Source: Promicromonospora citrea (GTDB lineage Bacteria; Actinomycetota; Actinomycetes; Actinomycetales; Cellulomonadaceae). Taken from it: a stretch of 64,000 nt of DNA. Shown here piece by piece: positions 38,915 through 48,390 of the stretch. The notes beneath the pieces were generated by a model that was given only the letters and a program-made list of their open reading frames with translations, was not told the DNA's origin and searched no databases. The translations under genes were made by a program, and so were the position numbers. The stretch's first letter is position 1; the number at the start of each line of letters is the position of its first letter. The stretch is taken from positions 58,898 to 122,897 of the forward strand of contig NZ_JABEMG010000001.1 in the NCBI RefSeq assembly GCF_013004695.1, read 5' to 3'.

Positions 38915-39889
38915 TCAGTCGTTCAGCGAGTCGAGGTAGGCCTGGGCGTCGAGCGCGGCCGAGCAGCCCGAGCCGGCCGCGGTGATCGCCTGGCGGTAGG
39001 TGTGGTCCACGGCGTCGCCGCACGCGAAGACGCCGGGGAGGTTGGTGCGCGTGCTGCGGCCCTCGACGAGGATGTAGCCGTTGTCGTCCAGATCGACCTG
39101 GCCCTTGACCAGGTCGGTGCGCGGCTCGTGGCCGATCGCGACGAACAGGCCCGTCGCGTCCAGGTCGCGCACCTCGCCGGTGACGGTGTCGCGCAGGCTC
39201 ACGCCCGCGACTTTGTCGTCACCGCTGATGCCCGCGATCTCGCTGTTCCACGCGAACTCGATCTTCGGGTCCGCGGTGGCGCGCTCGGCCATGATCTTCG
39301 AGGCGCGCAGCGAGTCGCGGCGGTGCACCACGGTCACCTTCGAGGCGAACCGGGTGAGGAACGTCGCCTCCTCCATGGCGGAGTCGCCGCCGCCGACGAC
39401 GGCGATCTCCTGGTCGCGGAAGAAGAACCCGTCGCACGTGGCGCACCACGAGACGCCGCGGCCGGAGAGGCGCTTCTCGTCGGGCAGGCCCAGCTCGCGG
39501 TACGCGGAGCCGGTGGAGAGGATGACCGTGCGGGCGCGGTAGGTCTCGCCGCCGCCGGTCACGATGGTCTTGACGTCACTGGTGAGCTCGACCTGCTCGG
39601 CGTCGTCCCAGACCACCTGGGCGCCGAACTTCTCGGCCTGCTCGCGCATGGCCTCCATGAGGTCGGGACCCTGGATGCCGGACGGGAAGCCGGGGAAGTT
39701 CTCCACCTCGGTGGTGTTCATCAGGGCGCCGCCCGCGGTGACCGAACCGGCGACGACGACAGGCGCGAAGCCGGCACGCGCCGCGTAGATCGCCGCGGTG
39801 TACCCCGCGGGGCCGGACCCCACGATGACGACGTCGTGCACAGGTGCCTCCGTGGTCGCGGTGGCCGGTGCGGTGGTCTGATCGGTCAA
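38915..39889 (-). CDS. trxB: Thioredoxin reductase
   Basis: A 324-residue FAD/NADPH enzyme transferring electrons from NADPH to thioredoxin. FAD motif [17 protein letters not shown], redox Cys149-Ala-Thr-Cys152, NADPH motif [10 protein letters not shown] and the [14 protein letters not shown]-ribityl motif. The TTG at 39889 is favoured because GAGGAG lies six bases upstream. An ATG seven codons upstream (39910) has no site. It lies directly before trxA. Confidence 0.96.
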   Translation of the reverse strand: MTDQTTAPATATTEAPVHDVVIVGSGPAGYTAAIYAARAGFAPVVVAGSVTAGGALMNTTEVENFPGFPSGIQGPDLMEAMREQAEKFGAQVVWDDAEQVELTSDVKTIVTGGGETYRARTVILSTGSAYRELGLPDEKRLSGRGVSWCATCDGFFFRDQEIAVVGGGDSAMEEATFLTRFASKVTVVHRRDSLRASKIMAERATADPKIEFAWNSEIAGISGDDKVAGVSLRDTVTGEVRDLDATGLFVAIGHEPRTDLVKGQVDLDDNGYILVEGRSTRTNLPGVFACGDAVDHTYRQAITAAGSGCSAALDAQAYLDSLND

Positions 39890-40043
39890 GGTGGTCTCCT
39901 CGAGTTCCATGGGCACACGCGTCAACACGTGAGCGCTCCCCAGTGTTCCAGCCGACGTCGCGCGCGGCGGCGTCGCGGACGTGAGTCTCGCCACGATATC
40001 GACAGATTTCGATGGATAGAAGGGCCCCCGCGTGCGGACACGC

Positions 40044-40096
40044 GGACGGCCCCGGACAGTCTCCCCCGAGGAGGGGGAGTCCGCCCGGGGCCGTCC
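40044..40096 (-). terminator. Terminator after the pseudokinase gene
   Basis: A two-part stem: 12 bp (40044-40055 with 40085-40096) and inner CTCCCCC with GGGGGAG (40061-40067 with 40073-40079). It lies between the pseudokinase stop and trxB on the same strand. Confidence 0.75.
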
Positions 40097-40129
40097 CGGT
40101 CCGTGGTCCGCCGACGACGGCGGGCGCGG

Positions 40130-42010
40130 TCAGCTCAGCACGACCTCGTTGAGCTCCAGCCGGAACCCGTCGGAGACCTGCGGCAGCTCGGTGACCCAGA
40201 TGGTGAACGAGTCGCTGACGACAGGCTCGGCCAGGTCGAACGTCGTGGTGTTGTCGAAGGAGCCCTCCGCGATCACCTCACCGCCCTCGCCGCCGCGCAG
40301 GATCTGCACCTTGCCGCCGGGCGTGTTGGTCAGCAGCTCGATCTTCGTCACGGAGGCGGGCTCCCGGAGCTTGAGTTCCATACCCAGGTACTCCTTGAAG
40401 TTGCCGAAGGCGGCCCGCTGGTAGGTCGTCGTGTAGTAGAACGACTGCGGGTCGGCGTCGTACGCGCGCTCGACGGCCTCGGGGTGGTCGAGCGTCTGAC
40501 CCTCCCAGTCGAGGGTGCCCAGGAGCGCCGCCGAGTCGATGACGGGGCGGGCGTCGGTCTCGGTCGGGGCCGAGGGCTCGGTGCTCGCCTCGCCCCCCTC
40601 GGTCTCGCCGCCACCGGCCGGCGTGGACACCGCCGGCGTCGGCGAGGCGTCGGCGATGACCTCCTCGCCGGGTGCGAGCACCGCGTTGACCGCCCAGATG
40701 AGGCCCGCGACCACCGCGACGCCCACGAGTCCGAGCACGATGGGCGTGGGGTTCACGCCGCCGCGCTTGGGGGCCGGCTGGGTGGCGAAGCCGCCGGACG
40801 GCTGCTGCTCGTAGTAGCCCTCGTAGCCACCGCCTTCCGGCGGGTACCCGGCAGGGGCGAACTGCGGCGGGTACTGCTGCTGCGGTGCGCCGGGCGCCGC
40901 GTACCCGGCCTGGTCGTACCCCGGCTGCCCGGGGGCCACGGGCCGGCCGAGCTGGTCGTACGCCTGCGTGGCGTCGGGCGGGGGCGGCACGGGTGCGTGC
41001 TGCTGGCCGTACGCCTGCGGTTCGTAGGTGTAGTCGTTCTGCGGCTCGGGGTAGCCGGCGGGCATGGCGCCCACGTCCGCCACCGTCTCGTCCGACCGTG
41101 CGATCCGGCCGGAGACCGGGCGACGGACGGGCGGTGTCCCCTCGCCGCCGAAGGCGTCGGCGATGGACTGGCGTCGCGGACCCTCCGGCTCGGGCTGAAC
41201 GAATCCAGGCAGCGATGCCACTACGGAAACCTCTCCCCACGGCGCCAGGGCCGTGGTCACGTCGTCGGGGTTCATCGGACCGCCGGAGCCGCCGGACGCG
41301 TCGAACGTCCGGGCCACGAGGCCGTCGATGTCGGGGTCCACATGGGGAACCAGCGTGGACAGCGGCGCCACGGCGCCGGATGCGTCGAGCTGCGCGGGCA
41401 GCGGGATCAGGGTGTCCTTCGCGATCCAGCCCGCCTCGAGGTCGAGGCCCGGCCAGCGGGCCGTCATCGCGTAGTAGAGGAGGGCGACGAGGCCCTGGGC
41501 GTCGAGCTGCGCGGGCCGACCGTTGAGCGTGTCGCCCGACGCCAGGCCGCCGTCGAGACCCAGACCGGTGACGCGGACCTGGTGACCGTCGACGCGGACG
41601 GCCTCCGGGCGCAGCGCGGTGTGGGGGACGCCGCGCGCGTGCGCGACGGCGAGCGCGGACGCCGCCTCGCCGACGACGGCGCGCGCCTGCTGCTCGTCCA
41701 CCAGCCCGCTCGAGACGATCTCGGTGAGCGTGGTGCCCGTGTACGGCTCCGTCACGACGTACCGCCGTTCCTCGGGGTCCGTGCCCGCGTCGAGCACCCG
41801 GACGAGCCGGGGGTCGGTGACGAGCGCGGCACGCCGCGCCGAGTCGAGGGCGTCGCCCGCGTAGGGGCCGGTCACGAGCGTGACGCGGACCTCCCGGTCC
41901 AGGATGAGGTCACGGGCCACCCAGGCGGTGGCCGCGGCGAGGTCGGTCGTGGCCGGCCGGTCGAGCCGATACCTCTCGACCAGCACGCTGCCTGGCTCGA
42001 CGGTGCTCAC
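40130..42010 (-). CDS. Membrane pseudokinase with discoidin-like C-terminal domain
   Basis: A 626-residue protein. The first 265 residues have a kinase fold but no catalytic residues: the HRD-loop Asp is replaced (VPHTALRPEAV) and DFG is GLG. A Pro/Gln/Tyr-rich linker, one membrane helix (about 440-462) and an extracellular F5/8-type domain (LDWEGQTLDHPEAV... GGKVQILRG) follow. In Mycobacterium the pseudokinase is fused to MviN/MurJ and binds the FHA protein FhaA when phosphorylated by PknB. Here it is a separate gene just downstream of murJ. It probably regulates lipid II flipping. The GTG start has GAGGAGG upstream. Confidence 0.88.
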   Translation of the reverse strand: MSTVEPGSVLVERYRLDRPATTDLAAATAWVARDLILDREVRVTLVTGPYAGDALDSARRAALVTDPRLVRVLDAGTDPEERRYVVTEPYTGTTLTEIVSSGLVDEQQARAVVGEAASALAVAHARGVPHTALRPEAVRVDGHQVRVTGLGLDGGLASGDTLNGRPAQLDAQGLVALLYYAMTARWPGLDLEAGWIAKDTLIPLPAQLDASGAVAPLSTLVPHVDPDIDGLVARTFDASGGSGGPMNPDDVTTALAPWGEVSVVASLPGFVQPEPEGPRRQSIADAFGGEGTPPVRRPVSGRIARSDETVADVGAMPAGYPEPQNDYTYEPQAYGQQHAPVPPPPDATQAYDQLGRPVAPGQPGYDQAGYAAPGAPQQQYPPQFAPAGYPPEGGGYEGYYEQQPSGGFATQPAPKRGGVNPTPIVLGLVGVAVVAGLIWAVNAVLAPGEEVIADASPTPAVSTPAGGGETEGGEASTEPSAPTETDARPVIDSAALLGTLDWEGQTLDHPEAVERAYDADPQSFYYTTTYQRAAFGNFKEYLGMELKLREPASVTKIELLTNTPGGKVQILRGGEGGEVIAEGSFDNTTTFDLAEPVVSDSFTIWVTELPQVSDGFRLELNEVVLS

Positions 42011-42140
42011 GCGGACCTCCTCGCTCGCTCGGGGGACAACCGGCACGTGCGGCCCCGGGACGCCGCACACCGTCGCCATGCTACGCGGAACCCGCCACGG
42101 ACCGGGGAGTTCTCCCGGGACGCGACGGCGGCCGGTGTCG

Positions 42141-43853
42141 TCAGCGGCGCCGCACCCGGGCCACCAGCGGTCGCAGCAGCCCGTCGAGCTCCTGGACGCG
42201 CAGCAGGCGGAGCAGGCCCACGTAGACGAGCACCATCACGACGCCGCAGAGCGCCGAGACCCAGAGGCCGCTGACCATGGTGAGCACCCAGCCCCGGCCG
42301 AACACCAGGGCATCGAACCCGCCGACGAGCTGGTAGACGGCCCAACCGGCGCCGCCGGACACGACCGCGGCGAGGAGCGTCTTGAGGTGCAGGGCGAGGA
42401 TGCGGCCGCCGTCGAGCCGGCCGTCGAGCTTGGTGCGCAGGCCGCGCGTGCGGAGCAGCACGGTGATCCAGTTCGAGAGCGCGTAGCTCGCGCCTGCCGC
42501 GATCACCCATGTCTCGACCGGCAGCCAGCGCTGCGCCGCCACGAGCCCGAGGACGAGCGACGTCGTCGCGGGCACCGTGATCCAGAAGACGGACCGGCCG
42601 TCCTCGTAGGCGTAGTAGACCCACTTCATGAGGGCCATGCCGCCCAGCGGGACCAGGCCGAAGGAGAGCGCCACCAGCACGGGCGCGATGAGCGCGGTGC
42701 CCTCGCGGCCCGCCGTCGGCACGATGAACGCCGTCGCGGGGGCCGCCAGCACCGTGAGCGCGGCCGTCGCGAACACGGTGAAGACCCCGATGGTGCGCAG
42801 GCCGAGGGAGAGGTCGCCGCGGACGCGCGCGGTGTCGCCGTCCTGCGCCGCCTTGCTGATCCCGGTGAACAGCGCGGTCGCGATCGACACGGTCACGAGC
42901 GAGTGCGGCAGCAGGTAGATGAGGAGCGCCTGGGTGTACGACCCGTTGCCCGCGATGGCGTGCTCGTCCGAGCTCAGGGCGCCGGCCGCCGACGCGACGC
43001 GGGTCAGGTAGAGGATGCCCGCCTGCTCGAGCACCACGGCGGCGAGCGACCAGATCGCCACGGAGCCCGCGGAGCGCAGCCCGATGCCGCGCAGCCCCAG
43101 GCGCAGGTGCCAACGGAAGCCGGAGCGCAGCAGCGGGACGAGCAGCACGAGCGCCTGCGCGACGATGCCGAGGGTCGCCGTCCCGGCGAGCACCACGGTG
43201 CGCGGCGTGTCCCACCCGTCTAGGTCGTTGATGCCGAGGTCGGGCGCGCCGCCGAAGACGAGCAGGAAGACGCCGAAGCCGATGACGGACACGACGTTGT
43301 TGGCCACGGGCGCCCACATGAACGGCCCGAACTGCTCGCGCGCGTTCAGCACCTGCCCGAGCAGCGTGTAGAGGCCGTAGAAGAAGAGCTGGGGGATGCA
43401 CCAGTAGGCGAAGATCGTCCCCAGCGCGAGCTCCTCGGCGCTCAGGCCGTGCGTGTACGCCAGGACGACCCACGACGCCGCGGCGGTCAGTACGGTCGTG
43501 AGCACGAGGATGCCGAGCGCCGACACGGTGAGGAGCTTGTCGATCCGCTCCTGCGCGTTGTGCGCGCGGAACGCCTTGACGATCTGCGGCACGAGGACGG
43601 CGTTGAGCGCGCCGCCCGCGAGGATCGCGAACATCACGTTCGGCAGCTTGTTCGCGACGTCGAAGGTGACGGCGACGCTGCCGACCGACCCGATGGCCGC
43701 GACCAGCATCATGTTGCGCACGAGCCCACCGAGGCGGGACGCGGCAGTTCCCGCCGCCATGACGATCGAGTTGCGGCCGAGGCTGCGCGCCGGGGTGGCC
43801 GACGCCGCCGGGCCCTGCTCGGGTTCCGGCGCGGGGTCGGCTGCTGCGGTCAC
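42141..43853 (-). CDS. murJ: Lipid II flippase MurJ (MviN)
   Basis: A 570-residue polytopic membrane protein with 14 expected helices. The MOP-superfamily core SASRLGGLVRNMM, FDVANKLPNVMFAILAGGALNAVLVP (cited in part), and the arginine/lysine-rich loop in helix 1 are typical of MurJ. It flips lipid II to the outer face. The GTG at 43853 has AGGAG six bases upstream, and the 130-residue upstream extension overlaps the DUF6049 gene. The pseudokinase domain that mycobacterial MviN carries is a separate gene here. Confidence 0.95.
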   Translation of the reverse strand: MTAAADPAPEPEQGPAASATPARSLGRNSIVMAAGTAASRLGGLVRNMMLVAAIGSVGSVAVTFDVANKLPNVMFAILAGGALNAVLVPQIVKAFRAHNAQERIDKLLTVSALGILVLTTVLTAAASWVVLAYTHGLSAEELALGTIFAYWCIPQLFFYGLYTLLGQVLNAREQFGPFMWAPVANNVVSVIGFGVFLLVFGGAPDLGINDLDGWDTPRTVVLAGTATLGIVAQALVLLVPLLRSGFRWHLRLGLRGIGLRSAGSVAIWSLAAVVLEQAGILYLTRVASAAGALSSDEHAIAGNGSYTQALLIYLLPHSLVTVSIATALFTGISKAAQDGDTARVRGDLSLGLRTIGVFTVFATAALTVLAAPATAFIVPTAGREGTALIAPVLVALSFGLVPLGGMALMKWVYYAYEDGRSVFWITVPATTSLVLGLVAAQRWLPVETWVIAAGASYALSNWITVLLRTRGLRTKLDGRLDGGRILALHLKTLLAAVVSGGAGWAVYQLVGGFDALVFGRGWVLTMVSGLWVSALCGVVMVLVYVGLLRLLRVQELDGLLRPLVARVRRR

Positions 43854-43977
43854 GGTGTTCTCCTGGGTCAAGCGACTGCTCCCGGGGTCTGGGGTGTGCC
43901 CTGCGGTGTCTCGGCCGACGGGTGCGGCGGCCGAAACACTACTCCGCCCGGCAGCGGGCGAGAGCACGCACGTGCGC

Positions 43978-46230
43978 TCATGACGTGGTCGGCGCGGTCG
44001 TCGAGGTGGCCGTGGAGGTCGGCTCGGCCGCGGGGACGCCACCGAGCGCCTCCTCCACGTCCTCGCGGGTCGCCCGGTTCGGCGAGCGCCCGCGGCGGAC
44101 GGTGCGCCAGATGCCCGCGAGGAACAGGAGGGCGACGAGCCCGGCGGCGATCCACGTGCCGACCTCCTCCCAGCCCGCCCGCACCCGCACCTGGAAGCTC
44201 GAGTCGTCGTTGATGCGTGCACCCGTCGGCGTGAGCACCTGGGCGGTGACCTCGACGTCGCCCGACCCGATCGCGCGCACGGGCACCTGCACGTCCAGCT
44301 CCTGGCCCGCCGGGACGGTCTCGGTCGCCCGCTCGTCGATGGTGAGCCGCGGGTGGTCGGGGCGCAGCACCACGGTGACGGTCGCGTCGACGTCGAGCCC
44401 GTTGCGCACCCGCACCGGGATGTTCCCGACGTCGGTGATGAAGTTGATGTCCTGGCGGGGCACCACGGTGAGGGAACCCCGCACCACGGCGTTCGACTCG
44501 TCGAGCACCTGCCGCCGGACCTGCTCGCGCAGGCCCGGGTCGGCGCGGCGCGCGACGGCGAGCGGTGCGATCAGCCGGGCCACGCCCGGCTGCCAGACGA
44601 GGTCGTCCTGCGCGCCGGCGACGGACGAGAACGTCACGACGGCGTCGCGGGCACGCTCCAGCTCGTTGACGCTCTGCGGGGACAGCTCGGCCTTCGCCGG
44701 GGCGTGCTCGGGCAGCGGCGTCCGCCCGACGGCGGGCGGGTCCTGCGCCAGCAGGGCGTCGAGCGTAGTGGGGGAGATCCAGTCCACCTGGCCGAGCGTG
44801 TCGAGGATCGCGTTCGCCGCGTCCGCGTCCGGGGTCCAGCTCCGGGGCGCCACGATCGACAGGGACGGCGGGTCGAACGGCGCCTGGCTGACGATCGCGG
44901 CCGTCTCGGCGAGCAGGCGCTGCGCGCCCTCGGCCGCCGTCGTCGCCGTCGTGCCGGAACCCGCCTCGGCGCCCGGTCCACCCTCCTGCGACACCTGGGC
45001 CGCCGTCGTCGCGGCCGTCGGAGCGAGGTCGGTCGCCGAGAGGAAGGCCTGCGTGAGCGTCTCGTCCGTCACCACGGCGCGCGCCAGGCCCGACGGCGTC
45101 CGCACGTTCGCCCGGCCCGTCACGGTGCCGGACCCGTCGTAGGCCAGCCCGCCTGCGCCGACCACGACGTTGCTGCGGCCGACCTTCGTGGCCAGGGCGA
45201 ACGTCTCCAGGTCGGGCACCACGCCGTCGGCGGGCCACGCCAGGTCGGTGCGCCACGTGTCGGGGACGCTCCAGCCGCCTGCGCGCGGCGCGCGCAGGAA
45301 GCTGTGCGAGCCGGTGGCCACCCGGCCCCCGTGCGCGAGCGCCGCGAGGTCCGGGTCGTGGTCGGGCAGCGTGAACGTGGTCGTCGTGCCCGCGGCGGCG
45401 AGCATCCGCTCGTACCACTCCTGCAGCTCGGGGTCGTCGGACTCCGCGGCGGAGCCCATGAGATCCGGGTCGACGGCGAGCGACACGGGGCTCTTCTCGG
45501 CGACCTCCAGCACGCCGTCGAGGCGCTGACCGTCAGCGGTCTGCTGCGCGAGCTCGAGGGCCGCGCCCGTCGGGTCCGACGGGTCGGTCGGCGGGCTCGT
45601 CACCGCGGCCAGCACGCTGAGCTTGAGCGGCACGCGCTCCGCGGCGTCGGCGTCGTACACGAGGAACGAGCGGGCGACGCCGAGCCGGCCCGCCGCGCCG
45701 TCGACCGTCACGGCGAGCCGTCGCGCGCCGAACCCCTGCGGCGCCGCGGCGGCCGGGTCGTAGGTGAACGAGACCGTGGCGGACTCACCCGGCTCGAGGC
45801 GCGGGACGTCGGTGCTGTCGCCGTCGCCGTAGACGGGGTCGTCCAGCCCGGACTCGCTCCACGCGGCGATCTGCACGCGGGACGTGAGCGCGAGGTAGTC
45901 CACGCTGAGCCTCGCCTGCGCGCCGTCGAGCACCTCGTCCGTCCCGTTCGTGACGCTCGCCCGGACCGTCACCTCGTCGCCCGGACGGGCGACCGGGTGG
46001 GAGATCTCCGTGACGGACACGTCGACCGTTCCGTCGGCGGCGGCTGCCCGGAGCGCACCGGCCGACGGCGCGCTCGCGGGGGTGCGGTCCGCCGTCGGCG
46101 CCGCGGCGGCGGGCAGGACCGCCGACCCGACGAGCGCGACCACCGCGAGGAGGGCGGCACCGGCGGAGCGGGCGCGGCGAGCCGCCCGGCGGGGAGCGGG
46201 ACTGCTGGGGATGTCGGGGTGCTGCGTCAT
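43978..46230 (-). CDS. DUF6049 exported membrane glycoprotein-like protein
   Basis: A 750-residue protein. The signal peptide (Arg-rich n-region, 17-43, AAAAP) is followed by an extracellular region of about 630 residues with two beta-sandwich segments (VRASVTNGTDE and VPVRVRNGLDVDATV) and a mixed middle domain, then a single membrane helix (about 680-700) and a short cytoplasmic tail rich in Thr/Ser. The homologue (mycobacterial Rv3909) also sits between the mutT-like and mviN genes. Function is unknown; the fixed linkage with MurJ suggests a periplasmic envelope role. Its ATG overlaps the NUDIX stop (ATGA). Confidence 0.88.
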   Translation of the reverse strand: MTQHPDIPSSPAPRRAARRARSAGAALLAVVALVGSAVLPAAAAPTADRTPASAPSAGALRAAAADGTVDVSVTEISHPVARPGDEVTVRASVTNGTDEVLDGAQARLSVDYLALTSRVQIAAWSESGLDDPVYGDGDSTDVPRLEPGESATVSFTYDPAAAAPQGFGARRLAVTVDGAAGRLGVARSFLVYDADAAERVPLKLSVLAAVTSPPTDPSDPTGAALELAQQTADGQRLDGVLEVAEKSPVSLAVDPDLMGSAAESDDPELQEWYERMLAAAGTTTTFTLPDHDPDLAALAHGGRVATGSHSFLRAPRAGGWSVPDTWRTDLAWPADGVVPDLETFALATKVGRSNVVVGAGGLAYDGSGTVTGRANVRTPSGLARAVVTDETLTQAFLSATDLAPTAATTAAQVSQEGGPGAEAGSGTTATTAAEGAQRLLAETAAIVSQAPFDPPSLSIVAPRSWTPDADAANAILDTLGQVDWISPTTLDALLAQDPPAVGRTPLPEHAPAKAELSPQSVNELERARDAVVTFSSVAGAQDDLVWQPGVARLIAPLAVARRADPGLREQVRRQVLDESNAVVRGSLTVVPRQDINFITDVGNIPVRVRNGLDVDATVTVVLRPDHPRLTIDERATETVPAGQELDVQVPVRAIGSGDVEVTAQVLTPTGARINDDSSFQVRVRAGWEEVGTWIAAGLVALLFLAGIWRTVRRGRSPNRATREDVEEALGGVPAAEPTSTATSTTAPTTS

Positions 46231-46853
46231 GGCAGGTCGGGGCGCTCCGTGGGGAAGGCGTCGGCGCGCAGCGCGTCCCGGAGCCCGCTCGACGACGCGA
46301 GGAGGTCCAGGGCGACGGCGGCCAGCCGCTGCTCGTTCGGGTACGACAGGCGTTCGGAGAGCTCGTCGACCCTGACCCAGAGGGCGTCCTCGGCTTCGCC
46401 GTCAGGATCGTCCTCCACGGTCAGGCGGCCGCCCTCCGCGCGCAAGAGGTAATGGTGCACCACCTTGTGCACCCGCCGGTCCTCACCGGTGAACCAGTAG
46501 TCGATGACGCCCAGCTCGGCCTGGATGGACCCGCGGATGCCGGTCTCCTCGTGGATCTCGCGGACGGCCGCCTCCTGCGGCGTCTCGCGTCCCTCGAGGT
46601 GGCCCTTGGGCAGGCACCACTCGAGCCGGCCGGTGCGGTTGCGGCGCAGCAGCACGGCCGCGCTGAACGCGCCGGGGCCCTCGGGCTCGGGGCGCAGCAC
46701 GAGGCCGCCCGCCGAGGTCTCGTCCACCACGGGCAGATGAGCCGGCGCGGCGGCGCGCCGGGCAGGATTCACCCGCAGCGGGGCCCCGCCGGGCGGCGTG
46801 GGCACCTCCGGACGACCGTCAGGACGGTCGCTCGCCGGAACAGGGGTGGACAT
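46227..46853 (-). CDS. NUDIX hydrolase (MutT4-like)
   Basis: A 208-residue hydrolase of nucleoside diphosphate derivatives. The NUDIX box occupies about 84-106 (G-x5-E-x7-REIHEETG), with all acidic residues intact. The N-terminal 45 residues are disordered. It corresponds in place to mutT4 of Mycobacterium and is first in the NUDIX - DUF6049 - murJ - pseudokinase operon. It is divergent from cca, with 97 bases between. The substrate cannot be assigned. Confidence 0.92.
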   Translation of the reverse strand: MSTPVPASDRPDGRPEVPTPPGGAPLRVNPARRAAAPAHLPVVDETSAGGLVLRPEPEGPGAFSAAVLLRRNRTGRLEWCLPKGHLEGRETPQEAAVREIHEETGIRGSIQAELGVIDYWFTGEDRRVHKVVHHYLLRAEGGRLTVEDDPDGEAEDALWVRVDELSERLSYPNEQRLAAVALDLLASSSGLRDALRADAFPTERPDLP

Positions 46854-46950
46854 GCCCCAACACTACCGACCGATGGCCGTTGCTCAGGTCAGGCGGGGCT
46901 TCCCGGGCGCGGTGGGTGGGCCCGCTCCGGGTCTGGGAGAATCATGCGCT

Positions 46951-48390
46951 GTGTCTACCCCTGAGCAGGACCTGTTGCGGCGCGCGCTGGGCGTGCTGAC
47001 CGAGATGGCACCCGCCGCGCTCGAGCTGGGCGAGCAGTTCCGGGCAGCGGGCCACGAGCTCTCGCTCGTCGGCGGCCCGGTGCGGGACGCGTTCCTCGGC
47101 CGCACGAGCAACGACCTGGACTTCGCGACGTCGGCGACGCCCGACCAGACGCAGCGCCTCCTCGCGCGCTGGGGTGACGCCCACTGGGACATCGGCAAGG
47201 AGTTCGGCACCATCGGCGCGCGACGGGGCGACGTCGTCGTCGAGGTCACGACGTACCGCACCGACAGGTACGACCCGGCGTCGCGCAAGCCGCTGGTGGA
47301 GTTCGGCGACACGCTCGACGGGGACCTGTCGCGCCGCGACTTCACGGTGAACGCCATGGCGGTGCGCGTCCCGGACCTGACGTTCGTCGACCCCTTCGAC
47401 GGGCTGCGCGACCTGGCGAACGGTGTGCTGCGCACGCCCATCGCGCCCGAGCGCTCGTTCGACGACGACCCGCTGCGCATGATGCGCGCCGCCCGGTTCG
47501 CCGCGCAGCTCTCGTTCCACGTGGAACCGGGCACGCTCGCCGCGCTGGTCGCGATGGCCGAGCGGATCGAGATCGTCTCGGCCGAGCGCGTGCAGGCCGA
47601 GCTCACCAAGCTCCTGCTCAGCGGCAACCCGCGCGCGGGCCTCGAGGTGCTCGTCGACACCGGCCTCGCCGAGCAGGTGCTGCCCGAGCTGCCCGCCCTC
47701 CAGCTCGAGATCGACGAGCACCACCGGCACAAGGACGTCTACCAGCACTCGCTCACGGTGCTCGAGCAGGCCATCGCGCAGGAGACCGGTCCGGACGGCC
47801 CCGTGCCGGCGCCCGATCTGGTGCTCCGCCTGGCCTCCCTGCTGCACGACATCGGCAAGCCCGCGACCCGCCGGTTCGAGGAGGGCGGGGGAGTGAGCTT
47901 CCACCACCACGAGGTGGTCGGCGCCAAGCTCGCGGCCAAGCGCCTGCGTGCGCTGAAGTACGAGAAGCAGGTGGTCAAGGACGTCGCGCGGCTCGTCGAG
48001 CTGCACCTGCGCTTCCACGGGTACGGCGACGGCGCGTGGACCGACTCGGCCGTGCGCCGCTACGTCACGGACGCCGGGCCGCTGCTCGAGCGCCTGCACC
48101 GGCTCACCCGTGCCGACTCCACCACCCGGAACAAGCGCAAGGCCAAGCGCCTGTCAGACGCGTACACCGACCTCGAGAACCGCATCGACGCGCTGCGCCA
48201 GCAGGAGGAGATCGACGCGATCCGCCCCGACCTCGACGGCACGCAGATCATGGAGATCCTCGGCATCCCGCCGTCGCGTGACGTGGGCGCGGCCTACAAG
48301 CACCTGCTGGCCCTGCGCATGGAGCGCGGCCCGCTGGGCGAGGAGGCCGCCGTCGAGGAGCTGAAGACGTGGTGGGCCGAGCGCGGCTAG
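46951..48390 (+). CDS. cca: CCA tRNA nucleotidyltransferase (class II)
   Basis: A 479-residue enzyme that adds CCA to tRNA 3' ends, which both tRNAs here need because CCA is not encoded. It has a nucleotidyltransferase head (GGPVRDAFLG, NDLDFATSA), the RRDFTVNAMA motif, ERSFDDDPLRMMRAARF, then an HD-like domain (LLHDIGKPATR). This long form is the actinobacterial PcnA/CCA type. The GTG at 46951 is chosen (VSTPEQDLL) because the upstream 51 codons overlap the divergent NUDIX gene and are not conserved-looking. A parS-like palindrome lies in the gene at 47514-47527. Its stop overlaps that of the convergent prs. Confidence 0.95.
   Translation: MSTPEQDLLRRALGVLTEMAPAALELGEQFRAAGHELSLVGGPVRDAFLGRTSNDLDFATSATPDQTQRLLARWGDAHWDIGKEFGTIGARRGDVVVEVTTYRTDRYDPASRKPLVEFGDTLDGDLSRRDFTVNAMAVRVPDLTFVDPFDGLRDLANGVLRTPIAPERSFDDDPLRMMRAARFAAQLSFHVEPGTLAALVAMAERIEIVSAERVQAELTKLLLSGNPRAGLEVLVDTGLAEQVLPELPALQLEIDEHHRHKDVYQHSLTVLEQAIAQETGPDGPVPAPDLVLRLASLLHDIGKPATRRFEEGGGVSFHHHEVVGAKLAAKRLRALKYEKQVVKDVARLVELHLRFHGYGDGAWTDSAVRRYVTDAGPLLERLHRLTRADSTTRNKRKAKRLSDAYTDLENRIDALRQQEEIDAIRPDLDGTQIMEILGIPPSRDVGAAYKHLLALRMERGPLGEEAAVEELKTWWAERG
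47514..47527. promoter_or_regulatory. Palindrome with two symmetric changes from parS
   Basis: GTTCCACGTGGAAC inside cca, a perfect palindrome that differs from parS at two mirrored positions. It encodes part of the FHVEPGT stretch of CCA-enzyme. It may be chance or a weak ParB site. Confidence 0.3.
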
